A stretch of DNA of 64,000 nt. Origin: a virus. Location: positions 33,746 through 97,745 of the IMG/VR virus record IMGVR_UViG_3300045051_001056; one strand, 5' to 3'. Shown piece by piece: positions 31,547 through 42,700 of the stretch. Both the position numbers and the translations under genes were made by a program. Position 1 is the first letter of the stretch; each line of letters begins with the position of its first letter. Below the pieces are notes generated by a model that made no database searches, had not been told where the DNA came from, and saw nothing but the letters and a program-made list of their open reading frames with translations.

Positions 31547-32318
31547 TGAAGTGTCCAATATATTAAGAGAAAGAGCTAAAATTGCCATAAATATAGACAA
31601 ATTAATAAATCATGGAAAGAAGAAACAGGAAAATCCTGGACAATTATCTTTATTTGATGCTGACAACTCCCTAGAATCCTTCCCAATATTAGATGAGCCA
31701 GAAAATTTTGATCCAATTAATATGATTAAGAAAGAAAAAGAGTTGTTAGGGTTCAATATATTGCATTCACTATTTGATGAATATGAATTAATTCGATGCA
31801 GATATTGTGATTCTACGTTTAACGAACTTATTACTAGCACAGAACCATTTGAGAATAAAACCATTTTGGCAGAAATTAGAGAAATTGAATATAAGAAAAG
31901 TAAAATGGGAAATCAATATGCCAAAGTTACATTTTCAGATAGAAATGTTGAAGAGAAGTTATATTTATTCGGGAAATTGTATAAAAATAATATTAGCAAA
32001 TGTCATCCGGGTGAGATATATTTGTTAACATTATCATCTGACTCTGAGGATGATATGAGAATTAGAATAGTAAATTTTCAGCCAGCAAGAGAAGTAAATG
32101 TTTTAAATGATTGTCATATCGCCTATATAAAAACAGATTTGAATAAGCTTTATGAGTTGAGAATGTATGTTAAATGTTACATGAAAGGCGACAAGCAATC
32201 TGTTGTTGTTAAGGTTGAAGATCTTGACAAAATAATATACTTGCCCGACAAAATTTCTGTTGATAATGAAAATATTCTTGAAATGAGAAAATTGGGATTT
32301 ATTATAAAATTGAGATGA
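31539..32318 (+). CDS. Stand-alone C-terminal segment of DnaE-type DNA polymerase III alpha
   Basis: The protein reads like the C-terminal end of DnaE. Residues 24-41 (INHGKKKQENPGQLSLFD) match the helix and GQxSLF linker. Residues 64-82 (KKEKELLGFNILHSLFDEY) match the EKExLGfylsgHPl segment. Residues about 108-180 (ILAEIREIEYKKSKMGNQYA and FSDRNVEEKLYLFGKLYKN) match the OB domain with its K-x-K-x-G-xx-A motif. The palm, fingers and PHP parts are absent. It may bind single-stranded DNA, or complement a polymerase encoded elsewhere in the genome. Confidence 0.75.
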   Translation: MNDEVSNILRERAKIAINIDKLINHGKKKQENPGQLSLFDADNSLESFPILDEPENFDPINMIKKEKELLGFNILHSLFDEYELIRCRYCDSTFNELITSTEPFENKTILAEIREIEYKKSKMGNQYAKVTFSDRNVEEKLYLFGKLYKNNISKCHPGEIYLLTLSSDSEDDMRIRIVNFQPAREVNVLNDCHIAYIKTDLNKLYELRMYVKCYMKGDKQSVVVKVEDLDKIIYLPDKISVDNENILEMRKLGFIIKLR

Positions 32319-32321
32319 AGA

Positions 32322-32564
32322 ATGAAACAAAATAATACAGTATCTTCTCGCACAGTGGCGAGAAATATTTTGGCAAAAGACTATGCATTATGTCTAAGTA
32401 GAGACACCTTTTATCGCTGTGTTTGTGATTATAATACGAAGGGACGGGGATTGAAAAACTTCGCAGAAGTTGTTGACAAGATGATTTCCGATAAAAAGGA
32501 AATGGAAATGTTTTTCTCATATGTTAAACAAAATACTAATAGGTTATTTGCGAAGAGGTTTTAA
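32322..32564 (+). CDS. Hypothetical protein, 80 aa, last gene of the + arm
   Basis: A basic protein (SSRTVARNILAKDYALCLSR) with a helix-turn-helix-like spacing in the first half. It starts 3 nt after the DnaE-like gene and ends just before the shared terminator. No family is recognised. Confidence 0.5.
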   Translation: MKQNNTVSSRTVARNILAKDYALCLSRDTFYRCVCDYNTKGRGLKNFAEVVDKMISDKKEMEMFFSYVKQNTNRLFAKRF

Positions 32565-32572
32565 TGATATTA

Positions 32573-32600
32573 AAAGAGGGGAGAATATTCTCCCCTCTTT
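32573..32600. terminator. Bidirectional terminator between convergent arms
   Basis: A perfect 28-bp palindrome, AAAGAGGGGAGAAT and its complement, with T-rich or A-rich flanks on both sides. It can end transcription from both the + strand arm and the - strand structural arm, whose genes stop 8 and 2 nt away. Confidence 0.9.
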
Positions 32601-32601
32601 A

Positions 32602-35600
32602 TTATTGTACATTCCTCAATAATGGCCTATCCATATTATATTGAATTTTGTGATAGACATTTAATATCGGAAATTGTTTATTGAATTTTTCCAGCAATTT
32701 CTCCTCGTCATAATAATCATCGCCTGCCAAATATCTTTCACTAGCATATATAAACCTAGAAAAATCCATATATATCGATAGTGTTGGTATTGGATTGTTT
32801 ATCATTTGTGCTAATGTTCCTGGGTTGCTATAAAAAGATATGTCACTCATAATCCTATTGAGCATATTCATAGATGCGTATAAAAATCCTTTATCATCAT
32901 CGTCTCCAGCCACAATTGATGCGAGAAGTAAGTATGCTCCATATAATGTTGCCATGTAATAGATTTCATGAAATGTTTTTCTTACATTAGCAATCACCAT
33001 CGCCTTATCGATTGCGCTCATTTTTCTATTTGAAAATGCGTCTTCACCTTGAAATGCCATGAGTTTGAACATTGTTGCAAATCCATCAAGTATTCCATTG
33101 TCTTTAAAGAATTTAAAAGTAGTAACATATCTTCCCTCTTCAGTTCTTTCAAGAATCTCGTCATATCTCTTAGAGTCAAATCTATTGGCTATTCCTTCCG
33201 CCATCCAGGATAGCCTATATTGAGCTAAGAGCCTACCAATTAAATGTCTTTTAATCTCTGGAGTAGTGTCGGCATCCATATTTCCATGCAATGCTCTATT
33301 AATCTTCTTGACCTTATTTGAAAATTTGTAGAATTCTTTATTCTCCATATCATTGCCAACATCTCCATTCCAGTCTTTATTTTCCCCAAATTCCGCAGTG
33401 TTCCACTCTCCATCATCATTAAAGGCTTCGTAAAGAGATCTTTCCTTTCCAGATGAGTCTTGTATCTTTATATGTCTCATCATGGCCAATAATGTTGCCA
33501 CACGGTTTATGTATTCAGAGCTAGACATGAATCCCATTGGACCGAATAAATTTAGGTCATAAGATTTATTCTTTAATACCGCTTCCGACACGTCTATTGT
33601 TACGCCAAATTTTTGGGCCATATTATAGGCCTTATTTTTATGTAAAGAACTTGGTCTTATAGATTTTAAAGATGAGTGCATTGCTTCTAATATAGAAGCT
33701 CTAGCTTCTGTGGGATTAAAGTCTAATCTGGCAGTTGCATGATTCAATATTGATATATTTCCAAATCCTAAGTTTCCAACACCTGGGAATATGTTATACC
33801 AAAAAGCTTTCATATAAGACATTTTAATGCCAATATCTGCAGCTTTTGCTATGTCAACATTTCTGCCCAGAACTTTCATTGCACTTTCATACATGGATGA
33901 CAGAGACTTATATTCAGACTCAGTTATTTTCTTATCGTCCAGATCCTGTTCAAGTTGATTCATCCTATCTTCTAAATCTTTGTAGGCATCCTTTTCTGTA
34001 ACTATAATTACTTGATTAGGGTACTTCTTTAATATTGCCTCCGATGCTTCTTCTATCCCAAGGGAGGTGGACATCTTATTGAAATCTTCAATTATTTTAA
34101 CTGTGTTTGGAGTGCTTCCAATCACCTTAATCATATTCTTCTTTTTATCAAAGAATTTTATCTTTGTGTGCGTCCAGGTTTCATCGTCATATTTGTTTCC
34201 ATAAATATTGGCATCAATAGTGTGCTGTAACATTTTAGATGCATTAATTAGTCCTCTATCAACTAATTTTGGTCCAAGACTATCTGTTATTGGAGTTCCA
34301 TCCGAATTTTTCAAAACAGCTTTGGCCTCTTTGATAAAATGATTTCCAAGAAGAACCATTCCCTCAGTGTTAGACATGTGCTTATAGGTTAATGCCATCT
34401 CAGTAAATTTATACATTATATCCTCGAGATTTTTGCTTCTGTCAGCCATATCTATGGACCTCATGTATTTTACGGGAATGCTCCTAACTGGATTTCCGAA
34501 TTCATCAACTTCTACCCTAATCTCCTCATCGCTAGCAGGCGTTGTTGCTGAATTTATTAAATTTTGACCCAATCCAGAAAAAAACCCTTTCAAACCTCTT
34601 CGCGATACTCGATTCCATACCGTGTCCCTAACTGCTGGGATGAAATTTGGGGCCAGACCTTTCTTTGAATACGAGGGAAGATATGATAACATTTCTTCCA
34701 TAAGATTTATGTACTCATAATAAAATTTCTTAGCTAACGGATTCTCAAGTATTGATTTTTTAAATTCTGAATTATAATATCTAGTTGAATCTCCATTAGA
34801 AAATTTTGATAGAGGGATTTGCGTTATGTAATTATCTATAAATTGGAATATCCTTATATCTCTTCCGATATCATCTTTTTTTATGTATTTAATATATGCA
34901 ATTGGACTATTATTCCTCTCGTATGCATCTATTTTGGCCACTAATGCTGTATCAGAATCTATCTCCCCAGAATCTTTTTGTCTCTGGAACTCTTCCTTTT
35001 TATAGGAAAAATTCTTTTTAAAGGTTTCATATTTTAAGATAGCATCGTTAATTCTATCTTCTGCATATTCTGGGTCTCCAGTAATGCTAATAATTTTTTT
35101 CTTAACCTTCTCCCTGCCTTCTTCTGTAAAAATTTCTTCTGGATTAATGGTATATGTTCTATTTCTTAGCCAAGTATTCTTTTCTACCACAGCCTCTTGC
35201 TGCCTGGCTATTCTTTTTGCAGCATCTTTAATGCGAACAGAATCATCTATATTCTTGTAAAACTTAGACTCCATTTCTGATTTATCTGTATGGAAATTTG
35301 ATGAGATTCTTCCTATTAGATTTCCTGTGTAATTTCCATCATCATCTTTTTCCCAAAAAATATCTGGGTTTATCTTGCCTCTGATATCGTCAAATAATCC
35401 CCTAACCCTTTTTCTGATTTTGTTTACCTCTAATTGCGTTCTAGAGTTGGCCCTCTTAATAAATCCATCCACTGCACTAAGGATTTTTATTCTAGTGTCA
35501 GCTATTGTCATTGTTTTCCTTCTTATGATGTCTATGTCCTCAGCCTTTTCCAGATCATCCTGTTTCATGTTCTTAACAAAAGATTGACTTTCTTTCAGAA

Positions 35601-36732
35601 ACATATCACCAGCTTTAGTTCTTAGTTTGATTACCAAATCATCGCTTGCCCCTTGCTCTATCTCATGCAATGCTTGCTGTATCTCATCATGTATTAATGT
35701 TCCCTGATTGAGCAGAGATTGTGATACATTTTTCCACATAGTCATAGAATCCATGGCCGTAACCATGTCATCGGCGCTGGCATCTTTGGCATTGGCTATT
35801 CTTAATGCGAATTTTTTGTGAGAATCAAATAGTCTCCTTAGATTGTCAATAGTAAAATTTCTTCCATCAGATGTAAACATATCGTTAACATCATTAAGTA
35901 GTGATTTTTGTTCGACAATCATGTCTTGTTTTTTTTCCCTAATCCTATCGATTCTTCGCACTAAATCTTCTATCCTTTCATCGTTAGGTTGAACTATTTT
36001 CCTCAATTCCTGCAATTCCCTTTTCAGCGTATCTTCATTTGTTTGAAGCTTCCCAATCAAAGAATTAATGGATTTGATTTTTATTTGTGCCTGCCTTAGT
36101 ATTAATGGAATACCGCTATGCAAGCCTTTAATATCCTTAGGATTGATATTTTGATATATCTCAATAAAGTCAACATCTTCGTCCAATATTGGGAGTTCCT
36201 GCATTTCATCTCTTGTGACGGGTATATCATTTATATGATTTGATACATCTTCTCCAAAGCCAATTTCAGTATTTTCAAATGCATTTGAAATGGATGCTTC
36301 ATCATACATACTCTGCTCACCTTCATTTGATATGGAGTATAAGTATGTTTCATCAAATTCACCATCTTCCATTGGAGGCTGATCGATTCCTGGGCTAGCA
36401 TATACTTCATCATTAACAGAATTTCCCCAATCAATATTGAATTTAGTGTTATACTTCTTGCCGGTGGTGAGATTTACCTTATCTGGAGTTGTCCATTTGC
36501 CCTTATCAAGCACTAGCACGCCATGGTTTGAATCATTTTCTAGGTTATAATTATTGATACTCTTCTGATAATCAATAATTTCTTTACTAGTCTTAATTCC
36601 ATCACTCACATTCAATTCTTCTAAAAGTGTAGCATTCTCCTTTAGGTACATGGTGATACCAGCATCAGTTCCATATCTCTTGATATATTTTTGAAGCTTT
36701 TCGTCCTGTATGTTTTCTATTCTACACGCCAT
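32602..36732 (-). CDS. Giant virion cargo-type protein, 1376 aa
   Basis: This is the last gene of the structural/RNAP arm. The first 200 residues are acidic and polar. Residues about 210-290 are long charged helices (LIGKLQTNEDTLKRELQELR, VRRIDRIREKKQD), probably coiled coil. Later parts are helical, with a hydrophobic segment near the C terminus (YYMATLYGAYLLLASIVAG). No catalytic motif is recognised. In crAss-like phages the giant proteins next to the RNAP gene are packaged in the virion and injected with it. Its ATG overlaps the stop of the 3219-aa gene by 1 nt. Confidence 0.7.
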   Translation of the reverse strand: MACRIENIQDEKLQKYIKRYGTDAGITMYLKENATLLEELNVSDGIKTSKEIIDYQKSINNYNLENDSNHGVLVLDKGKWTTPDKVNLTTGKKYNTKFNIDWGNSVNDEVYASPGIDQPPMEDGEFDETYLYSISNEGEQSMYDEASISNAFENTEIGFGEDVSNHINDIPVTRDEMQELPILDEDVDFIEIYQNINPKDIKGLHSGIPLILRQAQIKIKSINSLIGKLQTNEDTLKRELQELRKIVQPNDERIEDLVRRIDRIREKKQDMIVEQKSLLNDVNDMFTSDGRNFTIDNLRRLFDSHKKFALRIANAKDASADDMVTAMDSMTMWKNVSQSLLNQGTLIHDEIQQALHEIEQGASDDLVIKLRTKAGDMFLKESQSFVKNMKQDDLEKAEDIDIIRRKTMTIADTRIKILSAVDGFIKRANSRTQLEVNKIRKRVRGLFDDIRGKINPDIFWEKDDDGNYTGNLIGRISSNFHTDKSEMESKFYKNIDDSVRIKDAAKRIARQQEAVVEKNTWLRNRTYTINPEEIFTEEGREKVKKKIISITGDPEYAEDRINDAILKYETFKKNFSYKKEEFQRQKDSGEIDSDTALVAKIDAYERNNSPIAYIKYIKKDDIGRDIRIFQFIDNYITQIPLSKFSNGDSTRYYNSEFKKSILENPLAKKFYYEYINLMEEMLSYLPSYSKKGLAPNFIPAVRDTVWNRVSRRGLKGFFSGLGQNLINSATTPASDEEIRVEVDEFGNPVRSIPVKYMRSIDMADRSKNLEDIMYKFTEMALTYKHMSNTEGMVLLGNHFIKEAKAVLKNSDGTPITDSLGPKLVDRGLINASKMLQHTIDANIYGNKYDDETWTHTKIKFFDKKKNMIKVIGSTPNTVKIIEDFNKMSTSLGIEEASEAILKKYPNQVIIVTEKDAYKDLEDRMNQLEQDLDDKKITESEYKSLSSMYESAMKVLGRNVDIAKAADIGIKMSYMKAFWYNIFPGVGNLGFGNISILNHATARLDFNPTEARASILEAMHSSLKSIRPSSLHKNKAYNMAQKFGVTIDVSEAVLKNKSYDLNLFGPMGFMSSSEYINRVATLLAMMRHIKIQDSSGKERSLYEAFNDDGEWNTAEFGENKDWNGDVGNDMENKEFYKFSNKVKKINRALHGNMDADTTPEIKRHLIGRLLAQYRLSWMAEGIANRFDSKRYDEILERTEEGRYVTTFKFFKDNGILDGFATMFKLMAFQGEDAFSNRKMSAIDKAMVIANVRKTFHEIYYMATLYGAYLLLASIVAGDDDDKGFLYASMNMLNRIMSDISFYSNPGTLAQMINNPIPTLSIYMDFSRFIYASERYLAGDDYYDEEKLLEKFNKQFPILNVYHKIQYNMDRPLLRNVQ

Positions 36733-39700
36733 TATTCACATTTTGTTTTGAAAATTCCACGCTCAACAGCATCTCTGAATGCAAATCTAACATTTTTTTC
36801 TGAATTACGCAAATACTCCACCACGGTAGAGCCTAATTGAGCCATTGTGCCACCATTTGCTATTATATTTGCAGTATGTAATGTCCTTGGAACATCCGAT
36901 GTAATTATTACTGAGGCGTTAGATAGTTTCTTGCCAAGCTCCTTGGCCTTATTTATTCCATTTTGAGTGAGCCTAGTCTGTTCTGATCTAAAATTGCCAG
37001 AGACATTATCCTCAGTTTCACCATGGCGCACAATATTAATAATGCCATTTCTACTTTTGATTTGGAAGGTGTCGCCGGGGCTGCTTTCCATTTTGGTATA
37101 TCTTGTTCTGAAATTATTGTCAAGATTCTGCGGCCTGCCTAAGGTATTCCATAATCTCATCAATCCAAATGCACTATTATGAGTTATTATAACCGCATTA
37201 TCTGGGGCTGATTCGATTAATTTATTTAAAGCTGATAATACATTGGTACTAAAATTGGTAAAGGATTCCCCATTAGCTATTGGCATATCTGGGTTGTTTA
37301 TAATTATATCGTCCACCATTGCTACGGCCTCCTTAGACTGTTTCGTACCAACCAAATCCTTTAAATCCAATGTTCTAAAATTGGGCTCAACAAGTATTTG
37401 TGGCTTCTGAAATTCTATTCCAATAGATGCTTTGTCGGGATTGTCTCTCCTGAATTGTTCTAACGATCTAAAGTAAGATGCTTCATCGCCCTGAAAATCT
37501 TCTAACTTCGGTAATTCTGTCATTTTTTTGGGTATTTTCTTCGCTCTCGGCAGAGCAACGTTGCTTTCTTTCCACTTCATCTCAAATTCTAATTGTTCTG
37601 AATGCGACATAGGTTTGGTGGTGGTTTCCATAGGTTTTAAGACTTCAAATTCTATAGCCGCTGCACCATCTTTAAATCTTTTTATATTATCTATTCCCTC
37701 CTGCGTCCATCCTTCTTTATACCATGTGCTTAGATACTCGGGGGTTCCCTTAGGATAAATTGCAGTTATTTTTGTTTGAACTTTCTTAATAGTCCCATCG
37801 GCAGATATTCCAGACTGAGTGATAATATCCCCCACTCTAATGTTATACTTTTGCATTTCTCCAACACTTCTCGTGGTTCTGGTCCTCAATCCAGCCTCTA
37901 TCATATCAATAGAATGGGGATTTGGTCCCAATAGTTTTTTAGATTCTGAATTTGCCACCTGAATTGTTCCAAATGACAATTTGCCAGATACAAGATTTTG
38001 GGGAATACTAACTACTGGAACAGAAACATCTTTTCTTTGTGGAATTTCCTTAACCTTATCAACCAGCGTCATCATATTTATAAACGCAGCCTCGTAAACG
38101 CTGTTTTTAGACGATTTCTGACCATTTTCGTTTTTAAAGGTTATAGAGTTTAACTTTGTGAATAACTTCGCAAATGACTCTAAAAATGCCCTTAAAACGT
38201 TTTTACCCTTTGTTATGCCAATTTTCTTTGCAGTTTCGGGTGAAATTTGAACCTGCTTCATCTGTGTCTGAAATTTTGGTCTTGACATAAGATTTGCCAC
38301 AAATTCTTCTGGAGAATTAAAGCTGTACATAGTTAACTTTAATTCATTTCTACTATCCGTATCATCTGGATAGAAATGTTGTGCAATTGAATCTATGTGC
38401 TCATCGTGAGATATAGCTGTTAGAATATATGTCCAGTCAGCATTAAGGGTTTTCCCTGTTACTATACTTATTACCGGAACATTATCCATAGAGTTCGCCG
38501 CATCCCTATATAACGCATCAACCGTATCAGAGATTTTCTTAAATGTTTTATTACCATTCTTGCCAAGAGAATAAGCCTCCGCCATCATAGCGTGATTTAA
38601 TTCGTGGGCAATAGTTTCGTGTGCATACTCTATACCATATTTATCGATAACTTCTGACATCTGTTTCTTGTAGATGCATATCTGACGTTTTTCTAGTTCA
38701 TATACGGCAACCCTACCCTCTGGGTCATTTGGTTCATAAACCATTTTGACATTATTCATATAGTCGCCCATAGACTCAGCCAATGCACCACTCCAGGCAA
38801 CGTTCGTATTCTCAGAGTTTGAGAAGAAGCTTTTTAGGTCTTTCACATACGAATTGTGTGGAATGTCTGACATAAGTTGGTCTGACGAAAAGCCAGAGTC
38901 AACCGCCGTTTCTGAACCGAGTGGTCTAATATCCTTTAATAATTTGGGAGTAACCCTTTCGCCATAACTACCAGAGTAATCTGAGAACGAAGGTGTTCCC
39001 CTTCTATTGATAGAGGCGCTACCCCTAGTAGGGATTTCGTCATATCTAGCAAATCCGTCAACCAAGGCTTCAGGGTTAAATTTGTACAATTTTATGTCGC
39101 CACCAACATATGATGATATATAGTTTTTGTATGACGGTTCTCCAGAATCATCAATAGTTATTATTCTTCCCAGAAATTCTCTATCCACGTTGTCGAACGA
39201 TTTAGAAGATGTGTCCACATTTATTCTAACGTAAGACTCCTTAGACTCCTTATCCTTAAATAATTTTCTATTAATTTTTGATATAATAGAAGCCTCTTCC
39301 GGATTATTCTGAAAATATTTCTCAACAAACTCAGCACTTCTATCCACGGAGATATCATCACCTTTCAATAGCATTGACACTTGGTCATTTACGCCCATCT
39401 TATCGAGAATATCGGCGTCCATATACTTGAGAGAACTAGTCATTTTTTGAAGTCCACCCATTAAGTATTCGTATTTAACCATATCCTCTGCAAATTTTCT
39501 ATACTCTGGATTATCGCTGGTGGCTAATTCATAAAATCCTAATGTCAAATTTTCCGCAGCAGAACTATCAGATATCCTAGCCTCCATGGTTACGAATCTG
39601 AGTTGTTCATCAGATTGCAATGTCTGAATAAATAAGTTGTTTGATAAAGCTCTTTCTTTCTTAAGCCTAATGAGATCGTTGGCCAACTGATGGTTATCGA

Positions 39701-42700
39701 CTAAATTTTCAAATGTAACACCATCCAATAGGGGCATTTTAGAGAAAACGAATGATTTGAATTCATTGGCAATATTTCTTTGGGCGTTAAATGTTCTCTT
39801 TGATTTAAACATACTACCCTTAGTTCTTTCAATATCAGACGTAGCCTGAATCAACATTGGATTGTTGTAACCCATAAGTTTTCCAATCGCATTCTGAACC
39901 TTTAGGGCGATTGATATATTGTGACCCGATGCAGTGATTTTATCGTTGTCGTCAATCTTCCATAGATATTTACCATTCTTAAGCTCTATGAATGCACTAC
40001 CATTTCTGGACCATAATGTAGATAAATTAGCCAAATCGCCAGATTGCATACCCTTTGATGCACGATATATGGTTCCCGCATTTTGATGATAGTTTGTACC
40101 AAGTCCACGAGAGTCTATTGTTGCAACGTTGGTTGCATCGGAGAACGGCCACGCTTTATCGCTAAGTTCTATGAACATATTGATAAAGTCTATTTGCTTA
40201 CCAAGATATTCTTTAGAGTTTCTTTGATCCGGAGGAGTCAATTCTACTTCACGAAAATCGTTTGGGGAATATGCTTCACTTTTCAGTGAATCGACATACG
40301 CGTCCAACTCCGACTTATCTCCAGAATATCTATTTCGAAGTTCATTAATGATTTCCTTAGCAGCGGTTGCAATTCTGGTATCACCTTCTGCTCCTTTTTT
40401 GAATTTTGCAATCGTGCCATTCGATTCAACCAAGTGGTCAGTCAGCATCTTAATCCCTTCTTGTCGAAGAAATCTTGCATTTGTAGATAGACTAAGTCCA
40501 TTTCCGCTAGAATCAGATAATATTGACATTAATGCAGACACATTGAATGTTTGCACGTTTAAATTATTCTTAGCCAACACAGGCTTATTTGCATTATCCA
40601 CTGCCCCAGACTGTTGGGTTCTAATATTTTCTATCCCAGAACGTTCGTGTGGTTTACCGTTAATATCTATATAAGTATTCTTATTGTTGGGATTTAGTCT
40701 ACCAAGTTTCAATACCTTATCTTTATTATTCTTAAATTTTGCAAACACGTAATTTTTAACTTTTCCACTCTCTGGATCTTTTACCATTATTGCGATATTT
40801 TTATTCTCCATCTTAATGGCCGCAGAAATGATTTTGGAAAATATTGCAACGCCAGACTTTGAGCCGGATTGTAACATATAATCACTAATCTGGCGAACAT
40901 AATCGCCAAATTCCCCCTTTGGATTATTTGCTATAACAAGAGAGGCCTCTTCCAGTAAATCTGGTTTCTCTAATGGTGAAAGTGCTTTTTTTATGACATC
41001 TTTATCAGACAGAACACTCTCGAATATTTCGAAGTAAGAATCTTGCAAAGCCTTCTTAATCAGGGAATCGGGTGTTTCCATATCTTTGACTAGCAACTCT
41101 CCGTACTCCTGGTCTGAAAGCATTGTATTCATTAGGTCTGCTATATCGCTACTCTCGCCAGTATCGGTAGCTTTAGATAAAGACCTCGCAACCTTCTCAT
41201 CAATCTCTCTTGCTCTATCAATTTTTTTCAATAATCTTTCATCATTTTTTACCCTACTGAGCCACCAAGAATTTATTACATCATGATTAATAATTATATC
41301 ATTATTTTCATCAAATGATATGGCATTAGATGGGATTGATGATAATTTTCCATCTTTTGTAAGAAATGTATTTCTCCAATATGTGTACAATTTGTCAATA
41401 TCAAAGTCAGATCCCATCTGAGTAGTAATCTCTGGAGGAACTATTGCAACATCTCCATATGATTTTGGTAAAAATCCTACTATCCTACCAATAACTTGAG
41501 ACGAGTGTCCTTGGTTTGGAATGCGCATTCCAATAATTGTAAGTAATTTTTCAGCCTCTTTTTCATTTTCGCCAAATTTACTCAAGTCAATTAAATTAGT
41601 CTTATCGTCAACAAAATCTTTTATATTGGCAAGTTTATTCATTTCATTCCATGCCTTAAACGGAAGAAGTATATCCATATAAGATATCCCATCTTTTGTC
41701 GAAGACATATATTTTAGTCCAGTTTCTGCATTATACCACTTAGTCTTTATTAGGCCATTAATATTATTAATCTTATCTGCATCTAGTGTATCTATTCCCC
41801 GACCAAGATCTGGGAATTGAACGAATGATCCACCTGGCTGTTTGGGTTTAATAACCCTATTGGAATACATTGAGAATAATATATTTTCCAATTTAGATGC
41901 AACGGCGCTAAACAATAATGGGATCTTGGCCTTAGCAGCATTCTGGACATGTTTAACATTGTTTTCCATCACCCCTATCCTGGATGCCTCTGAGGACATT
42001 ACACTAACGGCCTTATCCTCGTTAAACAACCCATCATTATATCCCAATTCACTATCCACATCTCTTTCTTCTGCCTGGGATAATGCAATCCTAATAGAAT
42101 GCTTTCTCTCTAAGAGGTCATTACCATTAACTTTTTCACCTTTATATTTAAATTCTTTGTCGAGAAGTCCTTCTAATATCGAAGTATCTGCCTGTGTTAC
42201 AAGTCTAATCTTGTCATGAGATTCGTCATATGGCAAATCTTGTTGATACCCAAAACCGGCAAATTCCATATTGGTTCTACCCCTGGAAAATGATTTAACC
42301 AATTCATCTTTTGGTAAGAAATTTCCTTTATCATCATAGATCGTCATTATATTTTCTGCGCCAACCTTAGCCGCCGACACGTGTACGAGCCTATCAATTT
42401 TCTCATCCTCCATAACCTGACGAAGGTCATTGAGCGGACCATTCATGGTTTCTGTTATTTGTCGTATCAGGGGCATCTCCGCAGATTTTACATAAATCTT
42501 TTTAAAATATAGTACTCCATCAATATCAACAAATCTATGAGTAACTTGCCTGGGCTTTCCCGCACCTATGATTATCTTTCTCAAGTCGGATTCATCCAGG
42601 TCTCTCCCAGAATTATATTTACTTTTTAAGTGAGTATATTCATTCTCTAATAATTGCCCATACTTAAATAATAAGTCTAATTTGTGATCCAGGGAGACAA

